From an uncultured Collinsella sp. (GTDB lineage Bacteria > Actinomycetota > Coriobacteriia > Coriobacteriales > Coriobacteriaceae): DNA of 8,513 bases. Numbering within the stretch: the first letter of the stretch is position 1; each line of letters opens with the position of its first letter. The DNA is taken from NCBI GenBank assembly GCA_902464965.1, contig CABQLI010000083.1, positions 1 to 8,513 of the forward strand, in the 5' to 3' direction. Made by a program: the position numbers and the translations under genes. Below the pieces are notes generated by a model. It saw only the letters and a program-made list of their open reading frames with translations. It had not been told where the DNA came from and ran no database searches. Positions 1-6,702 of the stretch are shown piece by piece.

Positions 1-885
1 CAGCACAAAGACGTCGGAACTGCGATAGGCATGCACGAGCCCATCGCTATCCAGGCGCCCCGCCAGCGTCACCGGCACATTCGAGGCCGCAGCCAAGCGC
101 TCGATACGCGCGTACTCGGCATCGTCCCCGCGGCCGCCAACAAGTACCAAGCCAGATGGGCGGACGTCATCGTCAATCGGCAATGACACGGCTCGGACCA
201 GCGACTCGACGCCCTTTTTAAAGCAAATCTTGCCCACGTACACAAGCGATCCCGGCTGCCTCGCCACGCTTGCGTCGCGGCAGAAGACGCGATGGTCGTA
301 GCCCGTCCCAATCACGTGGATGCGATCGGCATCGACGCCGCACACCAGGCCAATCTGCTCAGCCTGCTCAGCATGGAGCGCAAAGACGGCATCGAGCCGA
401 CGAACCGCACTTACGATGCGATCGCGCTCGAGCGCATGCGAACGCAGCTGGCGCAGGTCGGTCGAATGGCACACGGCAACAACCGGCACGCCCCGGACAC
501 ACTCGCGCGCCAATGCGGTCACCAGATACAGGTGATGGCAAAGCACCAGATCGGGCCGAAACTCAGCCACCGCCCGATCGATTGCTGCAGCAAATGCCCG
601 CTCAAATGCCTTGAGCATCGAAGGTGTCAGGTCACGATAGCGCGTGGAGGGATAGGGCATGACATCGGACATACCGCAGATGGGAAACGGCAGCTCGGGC
701 GACTCGAACGGTACGGCAAACACGGCAGCACGCCGGTCCAGCTCGCCTTGGGTATCACCCGGTGCCGCGCCGCAAAGCACGGCGGCGCGATGCCCCGTCT
801 CGATCTGCTCGCGCACGAGCGCGGCAAGGTAGGTGCCGCTGCCGGTGCTATCTGGTTTTTGTGCCGAGATATTGAGGATGCGCAT
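1..885 (-). CDS. Glycosyltransferase, GT4-like (group 1), 3' end missing
   Basis: This open frame runs from an ATG at 885 off the left edge (295 codons, no stop), so the C-terminal part is missing. The protein begins MRILNISAQKPDSTGSG, the usual opening of a GT-B fold glycosyltransferase with a Gly-rich loop near residues 14-17. The second Rossmann-like half starts near residue 204 (LVYVGKICFKKGVESL, resembling the 'VGR..KKG...L..A' motif of group 1 enzymes) and continues through LVLVGG and LAGRLDSDGLVHAYRSSDVFVL, where the visible part ends. The EX7E donor-binding region expected next lies outside the window, so donor and acceptor cannot be read. Such enzymes transfer a nucleotide-activated sugar to a glycan or lipid at the cytoplasmic face. 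The start lies 14 bases after the activase stop, so cotranscription is likely. The ribosome site is weak: AGGGG overlaps the activase stop, 11 bases from the ATG. An in-frame GTG at 897 is a less likely start. Confidence 0.85.
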   Translation of the reverse strand, partial: MRILNISAQKPDSTGSGTYLAALVREQIETGHRAAVLCGAAPGDTQGELDRRAAVFAVPFESPELPFPICGMSDVMPYPSTRYRDLTPSMLKAFERAFAAAIDRAVAEFRPDLVLCHHLYLVTALARECVRGVPVVAVCHSTDLRQLRSHALERDRIVSAVRRLDAVFALHAEQAEQIGLVCGVDADRIHVIGTGYDHRVFCRDASVARQPGSLVYVGKICFKKGVESLVRAVSLPIDDDVRPSGLVLVGGRGDDAEYARIERLAAASNVPVTLAGRLDSDGLVHAYRSSDVFVL

Positions 886-899
886 GTAGCGGTACACCC

Positions 900-1664
900 C
901 TAGGCCAAGGCGGCGGCGCGGACAGCCGCGCCGATCGCTCCGGCAAAGCGAGCCTGGGGCGAGGTGGTCACCGGCGACCCCAGTAGCTCGCCTAACCGCT
1001 CCACCACGAAGGCGTTCTCACACAGGCCACCGGTCAGGTAGTACGGGGCGCCCGCGGCCTGCCCGGCCATGGTCGCCACGCGCGAGACCACGCTGTCGAT
1101 CACGCCACGCGCAATGTTCTCGCGCGGCTCGCCGCGACCGATCAGGCTGATAACCTCACTTTCGGCAAACACCGTGCACATGCTGCTGATCTTGGTGGGC
1201 TCGCCGGAACGCGCCAAGTCGGCCATCTGCTGCTGGGAAATGCCTAGGCGGTCGGCCATGATCTCCAAAAAACGCCCCGTGCCGGCAGCGCACTTGTCGT
1301 TCATGGCAAATTTGGCCACGCGGCCACTTTTAAGCTGAATGACCTTGGTGTCCTGACCGCCCACGTCGATCACGGTGCCGTGGTCGCCAAACAGGCGCAC
1401 GGCACCGGTACCGTGAAAGGTGATCTCGGTCACGACCTTGTGCGCATAGGGCACGGCGACACGACCGTAGCCGGTCGCGACCACGCGCACGTCGTCGGCA
1501 GCCACGTCATAGCCGGCCGCTGCCAGCGCCTCGCGCAGCCGCTCGGAAGCATCGACCGAGGAAAACCCGGTTGGCTGCACGCACGTCCACGCCACCGAAC
1601 CCTCCCCATCGACCACAGCAGCCTTAGCCGCCGTAGACCCGATATCGATCCCGATCCCTATCAT
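900..1664 (-). CDS. ATP-dependent activase of a 2-hydroxyacyl-CoA dehydratase-family protein (HgdC/YjiL-like)
   Basis: This 254-residue protein belongs to the BadF/BadG/BcrA/BcrD ATPase family (ASKHA fold). Members are homodimers with one [4Fe-4S] cluster at the interface; they hydrolyse ATP to push one low-potential electron into a partner dehydratase or double-cubane protein. Visible motifs are phosphate 1 (DIGSTAAKAAVVDG, residues 7-20), phosphate 2 (VIDVGGQDTKVIQL, 98-111), the two cluster cysteines C125 (NDKCAAGTGRF) and C163 (SSMCTVFAESE), and an adenosine-type motif (LTGGLCENAFV, 210-220). The 38-residue cysteine spacing matches what I recall for HgdC. Length is typical (about 255-265). 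The ATG at 1664 is preceded by GGGAGAG. The partner gene is directly upstream, but a 155-base gap holding a long hairpin separates them, which could lower activase expression relative to its partner. The partner identity points to a YjiL/DCCP-reductase role rather than benzoyl-CoA reduction. Confidence 0.93.
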   Translation of the reverse strand: MIGIGIDIGSTAAKAAVVDGEGSVAWTCVQPTGFSSVDASERLREALAAAGYDVAADDVRVVATGYGRVAVPYAHKVVTEITFHGTGAVRLFGDHGTVIDVGGQDTKVIQLKSGRVAKFAMNDKCAAGTGRFLEIMADRLGISQQQMADLARSGEPTKISSMCTVFAESEVISLIGRGEPRENIARGVIDSVVSRVATMAGQAAGAPYYLTGGLCENAFVVERLGELLGSPVTTSPQARFAGAIGAAVRAAALA

Positions 1665-1716
1665 GGCTCTCTCCCAATCTAAACATCAAAGACAGCGGCG
1701 CGTTCAGGCGCCTTAG

Positions 1717-1825
1717 CTCTAGGTTTCTCAGGTGCCGGAGATTGCCCCGAAAGAGGAGCGCAGCGTACTTTGGGTACGCAAGCGACGGTTTGAGGGGCAA
1801 GATCCGGTGCCTGAGGAAGCTAGAG
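1717..1825 (-). repeat. Long imperfect inverted repeat (about 53-base arms) between dehydratase and activase genes
   Basis: Arms 1717-1769 and 1773-1825 pair around a common centre (paired positions sum to 3542). Ungapped pairing includes CTCTAG with CTAGAG at the base, then CTCAGG with CCTGAG, CCGGA with TCCGG, TTGCCCC with GGGGCAA, and a tip of GCGTAC with GTACGC around the loop TTTGG on the plus strand. Several mismatches become G-U pairs in RNA. The section nearest the tip, about 1753-1762, pairs poorly. The dehydratase stop codon (1820-1822) lies inside the lower stem, so the structure begins where translation ends. There is no U-tract after it, which argues against a simple intrinsic terminator. 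It could be an mRNA stability or processing element, or a copy of a dispersed palindromic (REP/MITE-like) repeat. No second copy was seen in this window. Confidence 0.8.
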
Positions 1826-2983
1826 GGTTTCGATAAAGGCGGCGATGCGGGTCTCGATCTGGCCCATGTCACCGTTGCTGTAGTCGGTCTCAATCTTCAT
1901 ATACGGAATACCCGCACCCTCGACAGCCTCCTGCATGCGCGCGCTCTCAACGTTGAAGGTGTGGCAGGCCTGTAGCACGCTCTCTACCACGCCATCGACA
2001 TGGTACTTCTCGCACATGGTCAGTGTGTTCTCCATGCGGCCGTCGTTAGGCGTCATGACCGAGCAGTTGATATCCAGGTAGCGGTCGGCGATGGCGCGCA
2101 GAATGTCGGGCGCGTCCGGGTCGATCATCATAGCCGCCGTGCGCTCGCCCGAGCAGTCGTCCATGCACACGACCACACCGCCGTTGGACTCGATGGTGCG
2201 ACCGATCTTGTTGATTACGCCGCCCACCGGGCAGCCGGTGATCAGAATGCGCTTGGCATCCGCCGCAACCGGGCGCTCGCCCGCGTCGTAGGCCTCGCGC
2301 AGCTTGACAACCTTTTGCTCCAGCTGCTGCGTATAGGCCTCGATATCAAAGCTGAACGTACCGGCAAACATGGTACTCATCAGGTCGACGCCGCTCATGG
2401 CCGCCGGCTGGTTGGCCTGCAGCGCAAACATTTCGAGCTGGGCCGCACGCAAGCGGTTGCGACGACGAACGGCAGCGCGCAGGTCATCGTCGGTAATCGT
2501 GATGCCGTAGAAACCCTCGAGCTCCTCCTTGAGCAGGCGGCACTCCTCGTACCAGCCTTCACGCTCGTAGGCGCGATCGCGACCCTGCGGAAGATGCAGA
2601 ATGTGCGTGCGCTTGAGCTCGTTGAGTAGTTCGTACATCTTCTTCTTGCCGTCGCAGGTGGTCTCGCCGATGATCATGTCGCTAAAGTACGTAAACGGGC
2701 ACTTTTGCGAGTAGGCAAAGCCGTAGGTCGACTTGATGAGCGGGCACAGGTTTGCCGGCAGCACCTTCTCGGCCTCGGGAATCACCTCGTCGGATGTGCC
2801 GCACAAGGCCACACTTGCAGCGCCCGCGGCATCGATAATCTCGAGCGGCGTGTAGCTGCACAAAAAGCCGACCAGGCGATTACCCGCCTGTTTGTAATCC
2901 TTGACGCGAATAAACGCCGCCTTGCGTTGCTCGTTGAACTCCTCAAACGTGCGCGGCAACGGCTGTTCTTCGATATCGGCCAT
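1820..2983 (-). CDS. 2-hydroxyacyl-CoA dehydratase-family protein, probable double-cubane-cluster protein (HgdB/YjiM-like)
   Basis: This 387-residue protein is a complete HgdB/FldC-type member of the 2-hydroxyacyl-CoA dehydratase family, close in length to E. coli YjiM (about 383). It has twelve cysteines. Those in family-like contexts are C42 (LCSYTPLE), C80 (NLCPLIKSTYG), C110 (TTCDGKKK), C277 (DDCSGER), C307 (INCSVM) and C340 (QACHTF). Classical dehydratases use two different subunits with one [4Fe-4S] cluster each. Here only one subunit gene sits with its activase, as in double-cubane-cluster proteins such as that of Carboxydothermus hydrogenoformans, where one polypeptide holds an [8Fe-9S] cluster and reduces small molecules with ATP-driven electrons. 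The natural substrate of that group is not established. No signal peptide is visible, so it is cytoplasmic. The ATG at 2983 follows AGAGGGG at an 8-base spacing. A possible promoter lies in the 76-base gap behind the transporter genes. Family assignment is firm; the double-cubane subtype is inference. Confidence 0.88.
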   Translation of the reverse strand: MADIEEQPLPRTFEEFNEQRKAAFIRVKDYKQAGNRLVGFLCSYTPLEIIDAAGAASVALCGTSDEVIPEAEKVLPANLCPLIKSTYGFAYSQKCPFTYFSDMIIGETTCDGKKKMYELLNELKRTHILHLPQGRDRAYEREGWYEECRLLKEELEGFYGITITDDDLRAAVRRRNRLRAAQLEMFALQANQPAAMSGVDLMSTMFAGTFSFDIEAYTQQLEQKVVKLREAYDAGERPVAADAKRILITGCPVGGVINKIGRTIESNGGVVVCMDDCSGERTAAMMIDPDAPDILRAIADRYLDINCSVMTPNDGRMENTLTMCEKYHVDGVVESVLQACHTFNVESARMQEAVEGAGIPYMKIETDYSNGDMGQIETRIAAFIETL

Positions 2984-3017
2984 AGTAGTTCCCCTCTCTT
3001 ACACCGATATACCGACA

Positions 3018-3046
3018 ATTAAACAACAAACCCACGCCATACCCAA
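3018..3046 (-). promoter_or_regulatory. Candidate promoter for the dehydratase-activase genes
   Basis: On the minus strand, TTGGGT (3046-3041) and TTTAAT (3023-3018) are separated by 17 bases. The -10 matches the TATAAT consensus at 5 of 6 positions; the -35 keeps TTG but is otherwise weak. The stretch is AT-rich within a GC-rich window and would place transcription start about 28 bases before the ATG at 2983, leaving room for the AGAGGGG ribosome site. This is a visual match only. Confidence 0.35.
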
Positions 3047-3061
3047 AAGGAAGCATCCTCT
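3046..3061 (-). terminator. Weak hairpin at the end of the transporter genes, possible leaky terminator
   Basis: On the minus strand the last stop codon of the transporter overlaps AGAGGA, which pairs with TCCTTT (one G-U pair) around the loop TGCT; only about two further T residues follow before GGG. The stem is short and AT-rich, so if it works it would be a weak or leaky terminator between the transporter and the dehydratase gene. Confidence 0.2.
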
Positions 3062-3845
3062 AGGGAATGGCGTCGATAAGCTCCTGCGTATACGGATCGC
3101 TCGGGTGCGCGATCACATCCTCGGCCGCGCCTTCCTCGACAAGACGACCGTGGTAGAGCACGCCAATCCGATCGGACATATGCCGAACCACACGCATATC
3201 ATGCGTGATAAACAGCAGCGCCACGCCCGTCGTGCGCTGCAGGTCGCGAAGCAAGTTGAGCACTTGAGCCTGAACGGACACGTCAAGCGCCGAGACCGGC
3301 TCGTCGCATACCACAAGGCGCGGCTCGCAAATAAGCGCCCGTGCCAGATTGAGTCGCTGACGCTGTCCCCCCGAAAGGTCGTGCGGATAGCGGTCATAAT
3401 GCTCTGCCAGAAGACCGACCGAGGCCAGGGCCGAGAGCGCGCGCTCATGGCGCTCATCCGCATCGCGCACGCCGGCGATAATCAGCGGCTCCTCCAAAAT
3501 GCGGCCGACACGGTTGCGCGGGTCAAAAGCCGTAGAGCTATCCTGGAATACCAGCTGGATTTCGCGGCGAAACGGCTTGCGTTCGCGCTCCGACATCGTG
3601 GCGAGGTCGTGCCCGCGATAGACAATCGAGCCGGAATCCGCACGCTCGAGACCACAGATCAGGCGTCCAGTCGTCGACTTGCCCGATCCGGATTCGCCAA
3701 CCAGGCCATAGATCTCGCCCGGTGCGATCTCAAACGACAGATCGTCCACGGCGGTAAAGGCCTGACGCTTAAAACCTGAGCCCGGCATGGGAAACGTTTT
3801 AGTCAGATGTGAGACCCTAAGCAGGGCTTCGCTATCAACAGCCAT
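3060..3845 (-). CDS. Opp/Dpp-type ABC transporter ATPase, second (F-type) subunit, short form
   Basis: This is a cytoplasmic ATPase subunit of the oligopeptide/dipeptide/nickel importer, 261 residues from the ATG at 3845. It carries Walker A GESGSGKS (50-57), Q-loop Q101 (VFQDSST), signature LSGGQRQRL (157-165), Walker B VVCDEP with D181-E182, and switch histidine H215 (FITHDM). I chose the ATG at 3845 because AAGGGGAG lies just before it and the protein then begins normally (MAVDSEALLRVSHLTKTF); the frame stays open upstream to 3893. Its first 11 bases overlap the end of the preceding ATPase gene, implying translational coupling. It ends at DPYTQELIDAIP, so the C-terminal oligopeptide-transporter extension with its cysteine cluster, present in the neighbouring ATPase, is absent. 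The length is closer to NikE-type subunits (about 270) than to DppF or OppF (about 330). The core looks intact, so this is probably a natural short form rather than decay. Confidence 0.92.
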   Translation of the reverse strand: MAVDSEALLRVSHLTKTFPMPGSGFKRQAFTAVDDLSFEIAPGEIYGLVGESGSGKSTTGRLICGLERADSGSIVYRGHDLATMSERERKPFRREIQLVFQDSSTAFDPRNRVGRILEEPLIIAGVRDADERHERALSALASVGLLAEHYDRYPHDLSGGQRQRLNLARALICEPRLVVCDEPVSALDVSVQAQVLNLLRDLQRTTGVALLFITHDMRVVRHMSDRIGVLYHGRLVEEGAAEDVIAHPSDPYTQELIDAIP

Positions 3846-4830
3846 GGCACTCCCCTTTCTCGACAAGCCAGCATTTAGACCGGTCGCACGCATTCACGGC
3901 AAACAGCGGAGGCTCCTGCGCGCGGCAGCGCTCGTCCGCCCGGGCGCAACGAGGCGCAAAGCGGCATCCACAGGGTATTGCCGTAAGCGGCGGCACTGTG
4001 CCCGGAATATCCGCCAGCGTGTCAACTCGCTCGCCTTCGAGCGGCGGAATGCTCGCGATGAGCCCCTGGGCATACGGGTGGCTCGGGCGCTCCATAAGGC
4101 CGCAGGCGTCGATCTCTTCTACGATTTGGCCCAGATACATGACGTGCACGCGCGAGCAGATGCTCGTGACGACGCCCAAATCATGGCTGATAAAAAGCAC
4201 CGCCATGCCCTCGGAACTGTTGAGGTCGCGCAGGAGATCCAAAATCTGTTTTTGAGTCGTCGTGTCGAGTGCCGTGGTGGGCTCATCGGCAATCAGCAGT
4301 CGCGGATGACCGGCAAGCGCCATGGCAATCATCACGCGCTGGCGCATACCGCCGCTAAAATCGCCCGGATACATGTCGAAGCGAGCCGCGGCATCTCGAA
4401 TTCCCACACGCTCCAACAGCGATAGAGCCTCGTTGCGGGCCTCGCGTCGGCTCACCTTACGGTGGGCCCGCACCGCCTCGATAACCTGCGCGCCCACCGT
4501 CATGACGGGGTTAAGCGAGCTCAAAGGGTCCTGGAAGATCATGGCGATATCGCAGCCGCGCACCTCGCGCATGCGCTTGAGCGGGCGCGCGAGCAAGTCC
4601 TCCCCGTCAAAGAGAATCTGACCGGTATAGGCCATCTTCTGTTCATGCTCCAATAGGCGCATGACACTCTGGGCAAACACCGACTTACCGCAGCCGGACT
4701 CGCCGACAACACCAACGATCTCGCCGGCATCGATATGTAGGTTGAGTTTGTTGACGGCTTCCAGCGCGTTGCCATCGCGGCCCACAAACGAGATGCAGAG
4801 GTCGCGCACGTCCAAAAGATGTTCGCTCAT
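3835..4830 (-). CDS. Opp/Dpp-type ABC transporter ATPase, first (D-type) subunit with cysteine-rich C-terminus
   Basis: This 331-residue ATPase pairs with the short ATPase downstream to power the two permeases. It shows Walker A GESGCGKS (43-50), Q-loop Q100 (IFQDPLSSLNPV), signature FSGGMRQRV (158-166), Walker B LLIADEP with D182-E183, and switch histidine H216 (FISHDL). The C-terminal oligo_HPY-type extension (about 245-331) contains C289-x5-C295-x6-C302 and C320 followed by W, the cysteine pattern known from DppD-type subunits and proposed or shown in some to bind an iron-sulfur cluster. Four further cysteines (C287, C315, C328, C331) flank it. The length is typical for DppD/OppD. The ATG at 4830 has a strong AGGAGG at an 8-base spacing inside the end of the upstream permease gene. 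Substrate cannot be told from this subunit. Confidence 0.95.
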   Translation of the reverse strand: MSEHLLDVRDLCISFVGRDGNALEAVNKLNLHIDAGEIVGVVGESGCGKSVFAQSVMRLLEHEQKMAYTGQILFDGEDLLARPLKRMREVRGCDIAMIFQDPLSSLNPVMTVGAQVIEAVRAHRKVSRREARNEALSLLERVGIRDAAARFDMYPGDFSGGMRQRVMIAMALAGHPRLLIADEPTTALDTTTQKQILDLLRDLNSSEGMAVLFISHDLGVVTSICSRVHVMYLGQIVEEIDACGLMERPSHPYAQGLIASIPPLEGERVDTLADIPGTVPPLTAIPCGCRFAPRCARADERCRAQEPPLFAVNACDRSKCWLVEKGECHGC

Positions 4831-4833
4831 GGG

Positions 4834-5664
4834 CTAGTCCTCCTTGGTCTTGGGGTCGAGGGCGTCGCGCAGGCCGTCGCCGGCAAGGTTCAGCGAAAGC
4901 ACGCTCGCGATGATGGCGATAGCCGGGAAGAAGATCATCCACCAGGCTTTGCGCATCACGTTCTTGCCCGCCTGCAGGATGTTTCCCCAGCTGGCGTCGG
5001 GCGCCTTGATACCCAGGCCCAGAAACGAGAGGGCGGCCTCCGAGAGCACGGCCTCGGCAAAGACGAAGGTCGCCTGCACCAGGAAGGGTGCCATAACGTT
5101 GGGCACGATATGCAGCCACACGATGCGCGCGGTCGAGGCGCCCTGCACGCGCAGGGCTTCCACAAAGGGTTCCTCCTTGACCACCATCGCACGCGAGCGC
5201 ACGATGCGCGCCATGCTGGGCGTATAGACGATGGAGAGCGCGATGATAACGTTCCACACGCTCGCCCCCATCATCGCCATGAGCGCGATGGCCAGCAGCA
5301 CGCCCGGAATGGACATAAGGCCGTCGCAAATGCGCATGAGAATATGATCGAGTCTCTCGTTGTAGCACGCATAGGCGCCGATCACCAAGCCGAGCACACT
5401 CGTCGCGAGCGTGACGGCAATGCCAACGCCAAGCGACACGCGCGCGCCCGCGATGACGCGGGCAAGCAGGTCGCGGCCAAAGTCATCGCAGCCAAAGGGA
5501 TGCGCGGGCGAAGGTGCCGAAAGTCGCAACGCCATCTCCTGCGCATTGGGATTAACCGTCCACGCCAGCGGACCGACGAGCGCGATCAGCGCAATCGCCA
5601 GGAAAATGCAGCCGCCGACCACAAACCCCTTGTTGGCAAGAGCCTTCTTAACGTTTGCCATCAT
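4834..5664 (-). CDS. Opp/Dpp-type ABC transporter permease, C-type subunit
   Basis: This 276-residue integral membrane subunit forms the translocation channel with the B-type permease. An N-terminal OppC_N-like membrane segment (about 13-33) is followed by the family hallmark HPFGCDDFGRDLLARV (55-70), where most relatives have HPLGTD. Further hydrophobic segments lie near 76-100, 118-145, 195-218 and 242-262. The EAA loop that docks on the ATPases is EALRVQGASTARIVWLHIVP (169-188). I start it at the ATG at 5664, which overlaps the upstream TGA as ATGA and has GGGG 6 bases before it; an ATG at 5661 and one at 5676 (whose frame adds MGRC) are alternatives. Its stop lies 3 bases before the next gene, whose ribosome site is inside this coding region. 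Confidence 0.93.
   Translation of the reverse strand: MMANVKKALANKGFVVGGCIFLAIALIALVGPLAWTVNPNAQEMALRLSAPSPAHPFGCDDFGRDLLARVIAGARVSLGVGIAVTLATSVLGLVIGAYACYNERLDHILMRICDGLMSIPGVLLAIALMAMMGASVWNVIIALSIVYTPSMARIVRSRAMVVKEEPFVEALRVQGASTARIVWLHIVPNVMAPFLVQATFVFAEAVLSEAALSFLGLGIKAPDASWGNILQAGKNVMRKAWWMIFFPAIAIIASVLSLNLAGDGLRDALDPKTKED
4839..4844 (-). promoter_or_regulatory. Strong ribosome binding site for the D-type ATPase
   Basis: A full AGGAGG on the minus strand lies 8 bases before the ATG at 4830, inside the last codons of the C-type permease. It is the best Shine-Dalgarno sequence in the window and fixes the start of the D-type ATPase. Confidence 0.9.
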
Positions 5665-6614
5665 GCATCGCCCCATTTGCGAGCGCGCGGGTCAAAAGCG
5701 CCGTAGGCAAGGTCGACGACCAGATTGATCACCGAATTCAGCAAGGCGATGACCAGCAGCACGCCCTGAATCACCGGATAGTCGCGACGCTCGATAGAGC
5801 TCGTGACCAGCTGGCCCAAACCGGGGATATTAAAAATGGCCTCAGTCACCACGGCGCCCGTAATCAGGGCGCCAAAAGAATAGCCGACCGAGGTGAGAAT
5901 CGGCAGCGCTGCGTTGCGCAGGGCATGGGCCAGCACAACGCGAACCTCGGAGACGCCCTTGGCACGCGCCGTCTTGACGCAGTTGAGCTGCATGGCCTCG
6001 ATCACGCTCGAACGGGTCATGCGCATGAGCAGGGCCGCCTGCACGCATCCAAGCGATATGGCCGGCAACGCAAGATAGCGTAAATGGCTGAACCAACCCT
6101 TCGATAGCGGCGCATAGCCGGCCACCGGGAACACACGCAACGTGACGGCAAACAGCCACATAAGCATGAGCGCCATCAAAAAGCCGGGTATTGCCACGCC
6201 CAAAAGCGCAACGACACGCAAGACCGCGTCGGTGCGCGACCCATGTTTGAGGGCAGCGACGACGCCGCAGGGCAGCGCAATCAACAGCGCGATGAGCTGT
6301 GCTAGAAGCGCGAGCGATAGCGTGGGGCCAAAGTGCTCGGCAATCGCCTGTGTGACGGGCTGGCGCATAAAATACGAATCGCCCAGGTCGCCGGTAAGCA
6401 CGCCGCCCATCCACTCAACGTAGCGCTGCGGCAGCGGCTCGTTGAGTCCCAGACTATCGTTGACGCGCTCGATCTGGTCGGCCGAAGCCTCCATGCCGAG
6501 CATCGAAGAGGCCGGGTCACCCGGCGTGAGATAGATAATCAAAAACACGACGACCGAGATGATGAGCATCACCGGAACCATCGCGCCTATACGTTTGAGC
6601 GTGTACTTCAACAT
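5661..6614 (-). CDS. Opp/Dpp-type ABC transporter permease, B-type subunit
   Basis: This 317-residue membrane protein has the standard DppB/OppB form: MLKYTLKRIG, then a first membrane segment (about 10-29), the conserved LTPGDPASSMLG (29-40), a periplasmic-side loop with LGLNEPLPQRYVEW, and five more hydrophobic segments near 98-122, 130-157, 170-189, 230-257 and 282-303. The cytoplasmic EAA loop TARAKGVSEVRVVLAHALRN (215-234) contacts the ATPases. The end, AYGAFDPRARKWG, matches the family's usual 'DPR.R' tail. The ATG at 6614 suits the family N-terminus although the ribosome site is poor (AGAGGGG lies about 17 bases upstream), so translation may depend on the structured region before it. 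The stop overlaps the next permease start (ATGA). Confidence 0.95.
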   Translation of the reverse strand: MLKYTLKRIGAMVPVMLIISVVVFLIIYLTPGDPASSMLGMEASADQIERVNDSLGLNEPLPQRYVEWMGGVLTGDLGDSYFMRQPVTQAIAEHFGPTLSLALLAQLIALLIALPCGVVAALKHGSRTDAVLRVVALLGVAIPGFLMALMLMWLFAVTLRVFPVAGYAPLSKGWFSHLRYLALPAISLGCVQAALLMRMTRSSVIEAMQLNCVKTARAKGVSEVRVVLAHALRNAALPILTSVGYSFGALITGAVVTEAIFNIPGLGQLVTSSIERRDYPVIQGVLLVIALLNSVINLVVDLAYGAFDPRARKWGDA

Positions 6615-6648
6615 GCGAGGCGTCTATTTCCCCTCTGAACGTGGACAG

Positions 6649-6692
6649 GGCGTGGCGACCACAGGGGACCAGACCCCTCCAGCCGCCACGCC
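6649..6692 (-). promoter_or_regulatory. Nested hairpin between binding-protein and permease genes
   Basis: An outer perfect 9-base stem (GGCGTGGCG at 6649-6657 with CGCCACGCC at 6684-6692) encloses a symmetrical 5-by-5 internal loop and an inner 5-base stem (AGGGG at 6663-6667 with CCCCT at 6674-6678) around a 6-base loop. It sits in the 88-base gap after the lipoprotein stop. No T-tract follows on the minus strand, so full termination is not expected. Intercistronic hairpins after binding-protein genes commonly protect the upstream mRNA from 3' exonucleases and keep the binding protein more abundant than the permeases; that role is inferred here. It may also be a REP-like repeat unit. Confidence 0.7.
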
Positions 6693-6702
6693 ATCTATTG
6701 CA

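Noticed and set aside
292..903. A 203-codon plus-strand open frame opposite the glycosyltransferase
   Set aside because: It is antisense to the well-supported glycosyltransferase, has no recognisable motif and no ribosome site.
1717..1825. The long hairpin as a CRISPR unit or insertion-sequence end
   Set aside because: There is only one copy, no regularly spaced repeats, no transposase and no target-site duplication in view, so it is kept as an inverted repeat of unknown role.
1742..1975. A 77-codon plus-strand open frame covering the long hairpin
   Set aside because: Its first third is the inverted repeat itself and the rest is antisense to the dehydratase; no ribosome site and no recognised domain. 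If the repeat occurs elsewhere, similar small frames would appear there as by-products.
2901..3779. A 292-codon plus-strand open frame across the transporter-dehydratase gap
   Set aside because: Most of it is antisense to the short ATPase and part to the dehydratase start; there is no ribosome site or domain. The gap is better read as regulatory sequence.
3846..3893. Longer N-terminus for the short ATPase
   Set aside because: The open frame continues upstream inside the D-type ATPase gene, but the ATG at 3845 has a good AAGGGGAG site and matches the normal family N-terminus.
4819..5706. A 295-codon plus-strand open frame opposite the C-type permease
   Set aside because: It is a shadow of the permease, very rich in His, Arg and Asp, with no family resemblance.
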